NCBI GenBank assembly: GCA_009835395.1
Contig: VXXM01000035.1
Span: 32,075-96,074, forward strand
Origin: Acidimicrobiia bacterium
GTDB taxonomy: Bacteria; Actinomycetota; Acidimicrobiia; Acidimicrobiales; CATQHL01
Direction: 5' to 3'
DNA length: 64,000 nt
Part shown: positions 7,826 to 16,907 of the stretch, piece after piece
Layout: every line of letters begins with the position of its first letter
How positions within the stretch are numbered: the stretch's first letter is position 1
Notes under the pieces: model-generated
Seen by the model: the letters and a program-made list of their open reading frames with translations, nothing else
Told to the model about the DNA's origin: nothing
Database searches by the model: none
Translations under genes and position numbers: made by a program

Positions 7826-8224
7826 TGTCTTCTTCGTCTCTGCTTCGCTTGGTTTCCCAATTCGCAGCGAGGCCGTCGGTGGCCGCCGGTGCGATCCCCT
7901 TGGGTTCGATCTGGCTCGACTTGTTCCAACAACTCCTGGGGCTGTCTTGTTCCCGCCCCCTGACGCCTGGCGATCCGAGCTTGTGACAGATTTCACAGGT
8001 TCCGGACCGCCCTGCGGGCGACCTTTGGCATCGGCCGCTGCAGGAGGAACTCGACCTGGTTCGCCGGAATCCGGTCGAGACCGAACGAGGGGCTATTTGC
8101 CTGCAGATTTCCTTGCTTTTCCTGCCATATGGCCCCGACGAGGCGCCACATTGCACGCGCGGGAACGCCGCAAGCAGTCGTCACTCTAGCGCATCGAGAC
8201 CGTCAGGTCCAGCCGACCCGGCGG
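7826..8224. other. Gene-free stretch between sigma factor gene and nadD
   Basis: About 400 bp between divergent genes, visibly less GC-rich than its surroundings. It presumably holds the promoter and a long 5' leader of the sigma factor gene on the minus strand and the nadD promoter at its right end. I see no tRNA, no known riboswitch core and no convincing reading frame. The length and lower GC make a regulatory leader plausible, but that is inference. Confidence 0.4.
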
Positions 8225-8230
8225 TAAGTT
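8225..8230 (+). promoter_or_regulatory. Putative -10 box of nadD (leaderless)
   Basis: TAAGTT, 6 nt before the nadD ATG with no Shine-Dalgarno between. Transcription would start at or next to the start codon. Confidence 0.4.
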
Positions 8231-8236
8231 CGCATC

Positions 8237-8845
8237 ATGGAGGGTTCGTCGAGCGCGGCCACAGCGGGGTCGGAGCGGCTCGGTGTCTTCGGAGGAACCT
8301 TCGATCCGCCCCACATCGGCCACCTCGCCGCTGCGGAGGCGGCACGCTGGGCGCTGGGCCTGCACCAGGTGCTCTTCGTGGTCGCCAACACGCCCTGGCA
8401 GAAGATCAACGATCAACCGGTGAGCCCGGCGGCTGATCGTCTGGCGCTCGTGCGCGCCGCGGTCGCCAACCTCGAGGGGTTCGAGGTCTCGACACTGGAG
8501 ATCGACCGGGGCGGGGAGTCCTCGACGGCCGAGACGCTGACCGAGCTCGCCGGCGAGGGACGGGAGTTGTTCCTCGTCGTCGGCAGCGACCTGGCCGGCT
8601 CACTCGACACCTGGCGCCGCCCGGAGGTCATCCGCTCCCTGGCAACGGTGGCGGTGGTGGCGCGCCTGGGTGCCGCCGGACCGGGCGTGCCGCCGCCCGG
8701 TTGGAAATGGGTCGCCGTGGACGGTCCCGGCATCGAGGTCTCCAGCACGCACGTGCGGCGTTGGTTGGCGGAGGGCCAACCGCTCGGCACCGTGCTGTCG
8801 CGGCCGGTGGCCGCCGAGATCGAGCGACGGGGCCTGTATCTCTGA
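8237..8845 (+). CDS. nadD: Nicotinate-nucleotide adenylyltransferase
   Basis: Adenylates nicotinate mononucleotide in NAD biosynthesis. 202 residues. The nucleotidyltransferase signature GGTFDPPHIGHLAAAE is near residues 19-34. FLVVGSDLAGSLDTW lies in mid-protein, and the second ATP-binding motif SSTHVRRWL is near the C-terminus. The ~14-residue N-terminal extension before the fold is low-complexity. It is followed 58 bp later by rsfS, the usual bacterial partner. Confidence 0.93.
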   Translation: MEGSSSAATAGSERLGVFGGTFDPPHIGHLAAAEAARWALGLHQVLFVVANTPWQKINDQPVSPAADRLALVRAAVANLEGFEVSTLEIDRGGESSTAETLTELAGEGRELFLVVGSDLAGSLDTWRRPEVIRSLATVAVVARLGAAGPGVPPPGWKWVAVDGPGIEVSSTHVRRWLAEGQPLGTVLSRPVAAEIERRGLYL

Positions 8846-8890
8846 GCGACCGGCACCGGCGCCAACCCGACCCGGGGTGCCCCGGCGATC

Positions 8891-8896
8891 TACACT
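8891..8896 (+). promoter_or_regulatory. Putative -10 box of rsfS (leaderless)
   Basis: TACACT ends 7 nt before the GTG at 8904. No Shine-Dalgarno is present in the gap. This suggests a separate leaderless transcript for rsfS besides read-through from nadD. Confidence 0.5.
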
Positions 8897-8903
8897 GGCC
8901 TCA

Positions 8904-9293
8904 GTGCGGCACGGCAGGGACCGAAGCGACCTCATCTCCTGGGCGACGGCCGGGGCCAGGGCGGCACACGAGCACTTCGGCCGCGACACACTCCTCATCG
9001 ACGTGGCGGAGGTGCTGTCGGTCTGCGATTTCTTCGTGATCACCAGCGGTGCCAACCCACGGCAGATCAAGGCCATCTGTGAAGAGGTCACCGAGGGCGT
9101 GCACGCCGCGGGCGGGCCGAAACCACTGTCGGTGGAAGGCCTCGAGTCGCGCGCGTGGGTGCTGATGGACTTCGGCGACTTCGTCGTGCACGTCTTCAGC
9201 GAGCAGGACCGCGAGTACTACCAACTCGAGCGCCTCTGGGGTGACTGTCCCCGGCTCTCCTGGGAACTCGGACTCGTGGCCGAGGCGGGCTGA
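8904..9293 (+). CDS. rsfS: Ribosome silencing factor RsfS
   Basis: Binds ribosomal protein uL14 and blocks subunit joining when nutrients are low. 129 residues from the GTG at 8904. Family features include the DTLLIDVAEVLSVCDFFVI stretch, GLESRAWVLMDFGDFVVHVF and REYYQLERLWGD. The adjacent nadD supports the call. The start is set by the -10-like TACACT 7 nt upstream and the absence of family similarity further upstream. Confidence 0.92.
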   Translation: MRHGRDRSDLISWATAGARAAHEHFGRDTLLIDVAEVLSVCDFFVITSGANPRQIKAICEEVTEGVHAAGGPKPLSVEGLESRAWVLMDFGDFVVHVFSEQDREYYQLERLWGDCPRLSWELGLVAEAG

Positions 9294-9331
9294 GGGTTCC
9301 AACGCCCCGGGGAGGCGAACGCGCCGCCCGG

Positions 9332-10429
9332 CTAGTCCTCCCCGGCGAGCACCACCACGGTCTGCTGGCGTAGCCAGTGATCGGCCAGCACCAGGCAGAC
9401 CATCGCCTCCACCATGGGGACGGCGCGGGGCAGCACGCAGGGGTCGTGCCGGCCGCGGGCCGCGAGGTCGACCGCCTGCCCGGAGCGGTCCACGGTTCGC
9501 TGCTCGGAGGCGATCGTGGCCGTCGGCTTGAAGGCGACGCGCACGACGATGTCCTCGCCGTTGGAGATCCCGCCCTGCACGCCCCCGGAGTGGTTCGACA
9601 GGGTCCGGGGCCGGCCGTCGGGGCCCGGCACGAAGGGGTCGTTGTGCTCGATCCCCGTCATCGTCGTGCCGGCGAAGCCGCTGCCGATCTCGAAGCCCTT
9701 GGCCGCCGGCAGCGACAGCAGCGCCTTGGCGAGGTCGGCCTCGAGCTTGTCGAACACCGGGTCGCCCAGTCCCGGTGGCACGCCGCGCGCCACGCAGGCC
9801 ACGACGCCGCCCAGCGAGTCGCCGCGCCGGCGCGCCTCGGTGATCGCCGTGCTCATCGTCTCGGCCGCTTCGGGGTCGCCACAGCGCACCGGCGACGCCT
9901 CGACGGCTTCCCTCTCGACGGTGCTCGAGTCGGTGGCAGCCCGGATCTCGTGGACCTGCGCCACCCAGGCGACCACCTCGACCCCGCAGGCCTCGGCCAG
10001 GAGGCGGCGCGCCACGGCCCCGCCGGCCACGCGGGCGGCCGTCTCGCGGGCGCTGGCGCGTCCCCCACCCTGCCAGTTGCGGATGCCGTACTTCGCCTCG
10101 GTCACGTAGTCGGCGTGGGAGGGGCGGTACACGTCGCGCAGGTGCTCGTAGGCCTCGGGACGGGCGTCGGTGTTCGGGATGAGCATCCCGATGGGTGTGC
10201 CGAGTGTGCGTCCCTCGAAGGTTCCCGACAGGATCTGCACCCGGTCGGCCTCGTCGCGCTGGGTCGTGAGACGGCTCTGGCCGGGCCGGCGCCGGTCCAG
10301 GTCCACCTGGACGTGCTCGGGACTCAGCGCCAGCCGGGGCGGGCAGCCCTCCACGCTGACGCCGATGGCCCCGCCGTGGGACTCCCCGAAGGTGCTGATC
10401 CGGAAGGTGTGGCCCCAGGTGCTGCCCAT
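9332..10429 (-). CDS. aroC: Chorismate synthase
   Basis: Converts EPSP to chorismate using reduced FMN, the last shikimate step. 365 residues from the ATG at 10429 ([20 protein letters not shown]). Family signatures include [11 protein letters not shown] near the start, [20 protein letters not shown] in the middle and [21 protein letters not shown] late. It lies 10 bp downstream of the acyl-CoA synthetase gene on the same strand. AGAGG lies just before the ATG. Confidence 0.95.
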   Translation of the reverse strand: MGSTWGHTFRISTFGESHGGAIGVSVEGCPPRLALSPEHVQVDLDRRRPGQSRLTTQRDEADRVQILSGTFEGRTLGTPIGMLIPNTDARPEAYEHLRDVYRPSHADYVTEAKYGIRNWQGGGRASARETAARVAGGAVARRLLAEACGVEVVAWVAQVHEIRAATDSSTVEREAVEASPVRCGDPEAAETMSTAITEARRRGDSLGGVVACVARGVPPGLGDPVFDKLEADLAKALLSLPAAKGFEIGSGFAGTTMTGIEHNDPFVPGPDGRPRTLSNHSGGVQGGISNGEDIVVRVAFKPTATIASEQRTVDRSGQAVDLAARGRHDPCVLPRAVPMVEAMVCLVLADHWLRQQTVVVLAGED

Positions 10430-10439
10430 CGCCTCTACG

Positions 10440-12005
10440 TTACGTCGATTGCACCTCCGTGAGGGGCGCCTCGGGACCCGCCACCTCGCCGAGCAGGTGG
10501 CGTTGCACCTTGCCGAGGGCGTTGCGGGGGACGGCCTCCAGCGGCACCACGGCACGGGGATGCTTGTAGGGCGCCAGCCGCTCGGCCACGTGGCTGCGCA
10601 GCTCGTCCGCCGAGGGGGCCCGCCGGCCCGGCGCGGGGACCACGTAGGCGGTCACGAGTTCGCCCCACTGCTCGTCCGGCCGGCCGGCCACCACCACTTC
10701 GGCGATCGCGGGGTGGTCGGCGAGCTGCTCCTCCACCTCGCGCGGGTACACGTTGAGCCCGCCGGTGATGATCACCTCGCCGCTCCGTCCCTCCAGGTAC
10801 AGGTAACCGTCGGCGTCACGCCGGCCCACGTCGCCCGTGCAGAACCAGCCGTCGGCACGCGGCCCGGCACCCGGCCGGCGCCAGTAGCCGGCGAACACGT
10901 TCGGACCGCGCACCCAGATCTCGCCCGGCGCACCGGCGGGAACCTCCGGATCCGCCGCCGGCGAGTGGCCGGGCTCCAGCAATCTCAGTTCCACTCCGGG
11001 GAGCGGGAAGCCCACGCTGCCGGGGCGGCGGTCGCCGTCGAGCGGGTTGGACACGAGCATCACCGTCTCGGTCATCCCGTAGCGCTCCAGCACCGCCAGG
11101 CCCGTGTTCTCCTCCAGCCGGCGGTGCAGATCGGCGGGCAGCGGCGCCGAACCGGACACGGCCAGCCGGAGGGCGGCGAGCTCCGGTGCGCGAGGGTTGC
11201 CGGCGATGCGGTTGTACATGGTGGGAACGCCGAAGAACAGCGTGGCCCGGTGCTCGCGCACCGCGTCGATGACGGCATCGGAATCGAATGAGGGCTGCAG
11301 GACCGCAGAGGCGCCGCTGTGCAGCGTGCCGTGCAGCCCCACGCCCAGACCGTGGATATGGAAGAGGGGCAGGGCCAGCACCAGGCGGTCGCTCTCGCTC
11401 CAGCCCCAGGCCCGGCGCAGCGCCTCGGCGCCGGCCAGCAGGTTGGCGTGCGTGAGCACGGCGCCCTTCGGAGCGCCGGTGGTCCCGGAGGTGTAGCCGA
11501 GTATCGCCGGCTCGTCGCCGTCGAGATCATCCAGGCTGGGGGCGTTCCCCGGAGGCAGGTCCACGGCGCTGGTGCAGACCAGCGCGTCGGGTTCGGCCTG
11601 CCGCACCCAGGACTGCATCCCGGGATCGTCGATGACGGCGCCGCGCGGGGAGGCGTCGGCCACGATGTGGGCCACCTCGCGCCGGCGCAGGGCGGCGTTG
11701 ACGGGCACGACCACCAGACCCATGCGCAGGCACGCCGTGTGGGCCGCCACCAGGGCGACGCCCGACGGTGCGGACAGCAGAACCCGGTCGCCGCGGCGCA
11801 GACCGGCGGCGTACAGGCGGCCCGCCACCTCGGCGCCGGCCGCAGCCAACTGGCCGCGGGTCGTCCAACCCGCCACGGGATCGTGGAGGCAGGGACGGTC
11901 GGGGTGACCGACGGCGTGCTCCCGCCAGGTCGCCGGCAGGCTGCCGGCGGCGGTCAACTCCCCGGCGTCCCCGCCGGCTCGCGGGTGCCCGGTCGGGCCG
12001 CTCAC
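10440..12005 (-). CDS. Acyl-CoA synthetase, malonyl-CoA synthetase (MatB)-like
   Basis: ANL-superfamily adenylate-forming ligase. 521 residues from the GTG at 12005, which overlaps the mycothione reductase stop (GTGA). The P-loop is [16 protein letters not shown]. The A5 region ([33 protein letters not shown]) resembles malonyl-CoA synthetases more than fatty acyl-CoA ligases. The A8 hinge TGDVGRRD and the C-terminal catalytic lysine in RNALGKVQR are present. It would make malonyl-CoA from malonate, feeding FAS-II, but substrate choice is inferred from motif similarity only. Confidence 0.82.
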   Translation of the reverse strand: MSGPTGHPRAGGDAGELTAAGSLPATWREHAVGHPDRPCLHDPVAGWTTRGQLAAAGAEVAGRLYAAGLRRGDRVLLSAPSGVALVAAHTACLRMGLVVVPVNAALRRREVAHIVADASPRGAVIDDPGMQSWVRQAEPDALVCTSAVDLPPGNAPSLDDLDGDEPAILGYTSGTTGAPKGAVLTHANLLAGAEALRRAWGWSESDRLVLALPLFHIHGLGVGLHGTLHSGASAVLQPSFDSDAVIDAVREHRATLFFGVPTMYNRIAGNPRAPELAALRLAVSGSAPLPADLHRRLEENTGLAVLERYGMTETVMLVSNPLDGDRRPGSVGFPLPGVELRLLEPGHSPAADPEVPAGAPGEIWVRGPNVFAGYWRRPGAGPRADGWFCTGDVGRRDADGYLYLEGRSGEVIITGGLNVYPREVEEQLADHPAIAEVVVAGRPDEQWGELVTAYVVPAPGRRAPSADELRSHVAERLAPYKHPRAVVPLEAVPRNALGKVQRHLLGEVAGPEAPLTEVQST

Positions 12006-13369
12006 TGCAGCAGTCCCAGCAGGGCCTGCTCGACGACCTCGCTGAGCGCCGGGTGGATGTAGAGCTGCCCGGAGGCGATCTGGGTCACGCTCAGGTCGAA
12101 GGCCATGGCCTGCACGAGTTGCTGCAGCAGCACCGCCGCGTCGGGCCCGCAGATGTGCGCACCCAGCAGGCGGTCCGAGCCCGGGTCCGCCAGCACCTTG
12201 CAGAAGCTGGCGGTATCCTCCATGGCCCACCCGTAGGCGGTGTCGCCGTAGGGTCGCAGCGAACGGCGGAAGGGTCGCCCGGCGGCGACCAGCTCCTGCT
12301 CGGTGAGACCCACCGAGGCCACCTGCGGCGAGGCGAAGACGGCGTGGGGGACCGGCCCGAGGGCCAGTGGCCTCAGGTCCTCCGGATACGCCAGGTTGTG
12401 GGCCACCGCCCGCGCCTCGGCGTTGGCCACGTGCTTCAACTGGTTGGGGTTGCAGATGTCCCCGAGTGCCCAGACCCCCTCCGCGGTCGTGCGGCCGTAG
12501 CGGTCCACCGTCACGTAGCCGGCCTCGTCGAGCGCCACGCCGGCGGCGCCGACCTGCAGTTCGTCGCCGTTGGGGATCCTCCCGGCGGCCACTAGCAGCA
12601 CATCCGCGCCCAGGGTCTCGGTGCCCGAGGCGTGGCGCACGTCCAGCGAGATCGCGCCGCCGGGCGCGCTCGCCGCGGCGACCGGCTGCGCCTCGGTGAT
12701 CACCCTGAAGCGCTCCCGGTAGGCGGCGGTGAAGGCCTCGCTCACGTCGCGGTCCTCGGCCCGCAGCAGGCGGGGCCCGCGGTTCAGGATGGTCACCTCG
12801 CTGCCGGCGGCGTCGAAGACGTGCGCCATCTCCGCGGCGATGTAGCCGCCGCCCCAGATCAGCAGCCGTTGGGGGGGCTCGGGCAGGCGCATGATGTCAT
12901 CGGAGGTGTAGTAGGGCACGGAGCTCAGGTCCGGAAGCGGCGGGACGAAGGGCCGCGCCCCTGCGGCCAGCACCACGGCGTCGCCGGTGACCTCCGCCCC
13001 GGCCACCTCGAGACGGCGCGGGCCACAGAACCGGGCCTGGCCCTTGTACACGGCGACGTTCTCCAGCCCGCGGCGGTAGTCCTCGCCGGCCGCGGCGATC
13101 GGATCGATGCGTCCGAACACCCGCCCGGTGACCTCGGGCCAGTGCACCTGCTCCACGTGCGCGGCGACACCGAGGCGACCGGCGTGGCGCGCCGTCTCGG
13201 CCACGTCGGCCACGTGCACCAGCATCTTGGAGGGAATGCAGCCCCTGTTCAGGCAGGTCCCGCCGAAGTCGGCGCGCTCCACGATGGCCACCCGCCGGTC
13301 CTGGAGTTCGGGGATCAGCAGCGAGTTGCCCGAGCCCGCCCCGACGATGACGAGATCGAAGTGCGCCAC
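12002..13369 (-). CDS. mtr: Mycothione reductase
   Basis: FAD/NADPH disulfide reductase that regenerates mycothiol, the main actinobacterial thiol. 455 residues from the GTG at 13369. FAD motif GAGSGNS (10-16), redox pair Cys39/Cys44 in GGTCLNRGCIPSK, NADPH motif GGGYIAAEMA, C-terminal HPALSEVVEQ with the catalytic His-Glu. SGEDYRR-like spacing, FGRIDPIA and especially YGDTAYGWAMEDT match mycobacterial Mtr rather than lipoamide dehydrogenase. It implies a mycothiol redox system. First gene of the run mtr-ligase-aroC. Confidence 0.9.
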   Translation of the reverse strand: MAHFDLVIVGAGSGNSLLIPELQDRRVAIVERADFGGTCLNRGCIPSKMLVHVADVAETARHAGRLGVAAHVEQVHWPEVTGRVFGRIDPIAAAGEDYRRGLENVAVYKGQARFCGPRRLEVAGAEVTGDAVVLAAGARPFVPPLPDLSSVPYYTSDDIMRLPEPPQRLLIWGGGYIAAEMAHVFDAAGSEVTILNRGPRLLRAEDRDVSEAFTAAYRERFRVITEAQPVAAASAPGGAISLDVRHASGTETLGADVLLVAAGRIPNGDELQVGAAGVALDEAGYVTVDRYGRTTAEGVWALGDICNPNQLKHVANAEARAVAHNLAYPEDLRPLALGPVPHAVFASPQVASVGLTEQELVAAGRPFRRSLRPYGDTAYGWAMEDTASFCKVLADPGSDRLLGAHICGPDAAVLLQQLVQAMAFDLSVTQIASGQLYIHPALSEVVEQALLGLLQ

Positions 13370-13563
13370 GGCTGAAACCCTACGCCGACCCTCCCGAACC
13401 CGGTCCGATCCCGCAGCGGCGGCGACGGCGGGGGAGGCTGGGAATCCGAGGCGCTTGGCCCCCGGTGGGGCGCCTCGGTAGTCTCCGCTGCATCGTCCCG
13501 AGCGTCGCCGGACCGCGGCGCTCGCGGCGGGCACGCTGAAGCGAACTGAACGAAGGGGTGTCG

Positions 13564-15582
13564 GTGAAGACCTACCCGACCGAACGCATCCGCAACGTGG
13601 CGCTCGTGGGTGCCAGCGGCGCAGGCAAGACCATGCTGGCCGAGGCCATGCTGTTCCGAGCCGGAGCGCTCGACCGCATGGGCGGCATCGAGTCGCAGAA
13701 CACCGTCTGCGATCACGAGCCGGAGGAGCGGGATGCCGGCAGCTCGCAGGTCATGGCGCTGGCCTCCTTCGAATGGAACGACCACAAGATCAACCTGCTG
13801 GACACGCCGGGATCGTTCGACTTCGCCGGCGAGCAGTGGGCCGCCATGGCGGTGGCCGATCTGCTGGTGATGGTCGTCGACGCCACCGCGGGAGTCGATC
13901 ACGCCGTCGCCGGCGCCTGGCGGCGCGCCGCCGAGGCGGGCATCCCGCGCCTCTTCTTCGTCAACAAGCTGGACCGCGAGTTCGTCAACTTCGACGCCGT
14001 GCTGAGCGCGTTGCAGGAGACCTTCGACAGCGGCGTGGCCCCGCTCGAGCTGCCCATCTCCGAGGGGCCGGGCTTCTGCGGCGTGGCCGACCTGCTGAGC
14101 GACGACGCCTGGCTCTACGAGGGCGGCTCGATCACCGAGACCCCGATCCCCACCGACATGGCAGCGCGTGTCGAGGAGGTGCGGGAGTCGCTCATCGAAG
14201 GGATCGTCGTGGCCGATGACGACCTGTTGGAGCGGTACCTGGAGGGCGACGTTCCCCCCACGGCGGAGTTGGAGAAGACCCTCGGGCAGGGGGTTGCCGA
14301 CGCCTCGGTGTTCCCCGTGATCTGCGGTTCCGCCACGGCGCCGATCGGCGTGGACCGCCTCTGCAACTACATCTGCGGCATCGGGCCCTCACCGCTGGAA
14401 GCCCGGCCCATGCTCGACGCCGCCGGTGAGCCGGTGGCTCCCAGCGGCGACGGCCCGCCGGCGTTGCTGGTGTTCAAGACCACCGTGGATCCGTATCTCG
14501 GCACCGTCTCGGTGTTCAAGGTCGCCACCGGCTCGCTGGTCGCCGACACGAACCTGCAGAACTCCCGCACGGGCAACAGCGAGCGCGTCCGCACCCTCGT
14601 GACCCTGTGCGGGGGGAGCAGCGAACCGGTCACCGAGTTGGCTGCGGGGGACATCGCCGCGGTCGCCAAGCTGGCCGACACCAACACCGGGGACACCCTT
14701 GGGGACGGATCGACGGTACTGGCGCCGCCGCCGTGCCCCGAGCCGATGCTGTCCTTCGCCGTGGTGCCGCGCAGCAAGGCCGACGAGGAGAAGCTCTCCA
14801 ACGCGCTGCGCCGGCTCTGCGGGGAGGACCCGTCGCTGCGCGTGACACGGCCGATCGAGACCCGCCAGACGCTGCTCTCGGGACTCGGCGACATGCATCT
14901 CCGCACGGCCCTGAAGCGCATCGAGCGCAAGTTCAACGTGGGGGTGGACCTCGAGGATCTGCGGATCCCGTTCCGGGAGACGATCACCGTCAAGGCGGCC
15001 GCCGAGGGCAAGCACAAGAAGCAGACCGGGGGTCACGGCCAGTTCGGCATCGCCCACGTGCGCATCGAGCCACTGCCCCGGGGGTCGGGATTCGAGTTCT
15101 CCGACGAGATCACCGGAGGCGTGATACCCCGGCAGTACATCCCGGCGGTCGAGGCCGGGATCCGCGAGGCCATGGAGAACGGTGGCAAGCACGGCTACCC
15201 GGTGGTCGACCTGCGCGCCACCGTCTACGACGGGAAGTACCACTCGGTGGACTCCTCGGAGATGAGCTTCAAGATGGCCGGACGGCTGGCCTTCAACGCG
15301 GCCCTGGGCGAGGCCCGCCCGGTGGTGCTGGAACCCGTCTCCCAGGTGGACGTGCGCGTGCCCGGCGAGTGCCTCGGCGACGTGATCGGCGACCTCTCCT
15401 CACGCCGGGCGATCGTGCAGGGAACCGACACCGGCAACTACGGCGAGCAACACGTCCGCGCCCTGGTGCCGGAGTCCGAGCTGGTGCGCTACGCCATCGA
15501 TCTGCGGTCCATCACCGGGGGCCGCGGCGCGTTCACCGCCAGCCACGACCACTACGCGGTGCTGCCGGGCGTGCCGAGCTGA
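13564..15582 (+). CDS. Elongation factor G-like GTPase (EF-G2 type)
   Basis: Translational GTPase with full EF-G architecture but divergent from the housekeeping FusA. 672 residues from the GTG at 13564, chosen for AAGGGG 5 nt upstream; GTG 13558 is an alternative. G1 is GASGAGKT rather than the usual GHIDAGKT, G3 is DTPG and G4 is NKLD. Domain IV contains KHKKQTGGHGQFG and SSEMSFKMAGRLAFNAAL. Not next to rpsL/rpsG/tuf, so not the main fusA. Role in elongation, recycling or stress is unknown. Its 3' end overlaps the convergent MFS gene by 31 bp. Confidence 0.87.
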   Translation: MKTYPTERIRNVALVGASGAGKTMLAEAMLFRAGALDRMGGIESQNTVCDHEPEERDAGSSQVMALASFEWNDHKINLLDTPGSFDFAGEQWAAMAVADLLVMVVDATAGVDHAVAGAWRRAAEAGIPRLFFVNKLDREFVNFDAVLSALQETFDSGVAPLELPISEGPGFCGVADLLSDDAWLYEGGSITETPIPTDMAARVEEVRESLIEGIVVADDDLLERYLEGDVPPTAELEKTLGQGVADASVFPVICGSATAPIGVDRLCNYICGIGPSPLEARPMLDAAGEPVAPSGDGPPALLVFKTTVDPYLGTVSVFKVATGSLVADTNLQNSRTGNSERVRTLVTLCGGSSEPVTELAAGDIAAVAKLADTNTGDTLGDGSTVLAPPPCPEPMLSFAVVPRSKADEEKLSNALRRLCGEDPSLRVTRPIETRQTLLSGLGDMHLRTALKRIERKFNVGVDLEDLRIPFRETITVKAAAEGKHKKQTGGHGQFGIAHVRIEPLPRGSGFEFSDEITGGVIPRQYIPAVEAGIREAMENGGKHGYPVVDLRATVYDGKYHSVDSSEMSFKMAGRLAFNAALGEARPVVLEPVSQVDVRVPGECLGDVIGDLSSRRAIVQGTDTGNYGEQHVRALVPESELVRYAIDLRSITGGRGAFTASHDHYAVLPGVPS

Positions 15583-16841
15583 TCGCGCGGCGCCCGGTCC
15601 ATCACCTCCACGTTGGAGTCGAGCGCCCGCAGGCCCTCCCAGCGCACGATCACCGAGACCAGGTACAGCGCCAGCACGATGCCGTTGATGCCGAAAACGA
15701 GGCGCAGTCCCAGGTGGTCGCCGAGCCAGCCCCCCACGAGCGCCCCCGTCGGCCAGCCGCCGAAGATGCCCATCACGTAGAGCGACATCGTCCGGCCGCG
15801 CATCGCCTCGGACACCTGGGACTGGACCGCCGAGTTCAGGGAGATGGCGATGCAGACGTGCGCCACCCCGCTGAGGAAGTATCCGGCCAGCCCGACCGGG
15901 TAGCTGGTCGTGGCGACCGCCAGCAGGGCGGCCGAGGCATAGAGGGCCAGGCCCAGACGGGCCAGCACCGAGCGATCGAAGCGGTCCCCGTAGCCGATGA
16001 TCAGCACCGAGCCGATCACCGAGCCCACCCCGGCGGCCGTGATCAGCCCCGCCAGTCCGGTCTCGCCCACGCCGTAGTCCTCGCTGGCCAGTCCGGCTGC
16101 GAGGTGCAGCAGCGCGCCGCCGAAGTAGGCCATCACGAAACCCGTGAGTATCGCCTGCCGCAGCGATGCGCGGCGCCGGACATAGGCGACGCCCGCGGCC
16201 AGGAAGGCGCGGATCCGTTGGCGCGCCGGCGGTTCCACCCGGCGCGGCCGCATCGTGGCGATCACGATCAGCAGGAGCCCGTAGGTGACGGCGTTGGTCA
16301 CGAAGACCGAGCCGGGGCCGACCAGCGCCAGCAATCCCGCTCCTGTCAGCGGCCCGATGGCACGCGAGGCCGTGAACTGCGCGGAGTTGAGGCGGATCGC
16401 CGAGAGGAGGCTCGAGCTGGGCACGAGCAGCGGCACCAGCGCGAGCCAGCTGGACGCCTGGATCCCCAGGGCGACCCCCATGACGAGGTTCAGCCCGATG
16501 ATGCGCCACGGCGTGAGCTGACCCGTCATCTGCAGCGCCGCGAAGCCTGCGCAGGCGACGGTGCTGACCGCCAGCGTGATGACCATCACCTTCTGGCGGG
16601 CGAACCGGTCGGCCACCACGCCGGCGACGGGAGCCAGGAACACGGCGGGGATCAGCATCGTGAACGCCGCCGCCCCGACCCAGGTGTTGGAGCCGGTCAT
16701 GTCGAAGATGAGGAACGGGACGGTGAACTGCTGCATCCAGTTGGCGGCGTTGGAGATGAGGGCCGCCCACCAGAAGAAGGCGAAGTCCCGGTACCTGAGT
16801 GCGCCCAACGCGCCTGAGTCCGATCGCCGCGCGCCGTTCAC
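15552..16841 (-). CDS. MFS transporter (EntS/MFS_3-like)
   Basis: Twelve-helix major facilitator protein of the enterobactin-exporter-like group, probably a drug or metabolite exporter. 429 residues from the GTG at 16841. N-terminal LRYRDFAFFWWAALISNAANWM is typical of MFS_3. The helix 2-3 loop motif A is VADRFARQKVM. A second half repeats the six-helix unit (YGDRFDRSVLARLG). Substrate unknown. Divergent from the copC-copD gene with a 66-bp gap. Confidence 0.82.
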   Translation of the reverse strand: MNGARRSDSGALGALRYRDFAFFWWAALISNAANWMQQFTVPFLIFDMTGSNTWVGAAAFTMLIPAVFLAPVAGVVADRFARQKVMVITLAVSTVACAGFAALQMTGQLTPWRIIGLNLVMGVALGIQASSWLALVPLLVPSSSLLSAIRLNSAQFTASRAIGPLTGAGLLALVGPGSVFVTNAVTYGLLLIVIATMRPRRVEPPARQRIRAFLAAGVAYVRRRASLRQAILTGFVMAYFGGALLHLAAGLASEDYGVGETGLAGLITAAGVGSVIGSVLIIGYGDRFDRSVLARLGLALYASAALLAVATTSYPVGLAGYFLSGVAHVCIAISLNSAVQSQVSEAMRGRTMSLYVMGIFGGWPTGALVGGWLGDHLGLRLVFGINGIVLALYLVSVIVRWEGLRALDSNVEVMDRAPRDQLGTPGSTA

Positions 16842-16849
16842 ACCCGGCG

Positions 16850-16855
16850 AGCCTA
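16850..16855 (-). promoter_or_regulatory. Putative -10 box of MFS gene (leaderless)
   Basis: On the minus strand TAGGCT, 8 nt before the GTG at 16841. Confidence 0.4.
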
Positions 16856-16907
16856 GGTGGGACACTCGCGGGGGAGACCGGATCCTGCTCGGCGCGGGCC
16901 GGGGCAT

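Noticed and set aside
7826-8236. tmRNA, RNase P or SRP RNA in the 400-bp gap
   Set aside because: I could not find conserved core sequences or the expected long-range pairings by eye.
12002-13369. Dihydrolipoamide dehydrogenase
   Set aside because: YGDTAYGWAMEDT and FGRIDPIA match mycothione reductase, and no 2-oxoacid dehydrogenase genes are nearby.
14607-16817. 736-codon frame across fusA-like and MFS genes
   Set aside because: Low-complexity Arg/Gly/Pro translation; shadow of real genes on both strands.
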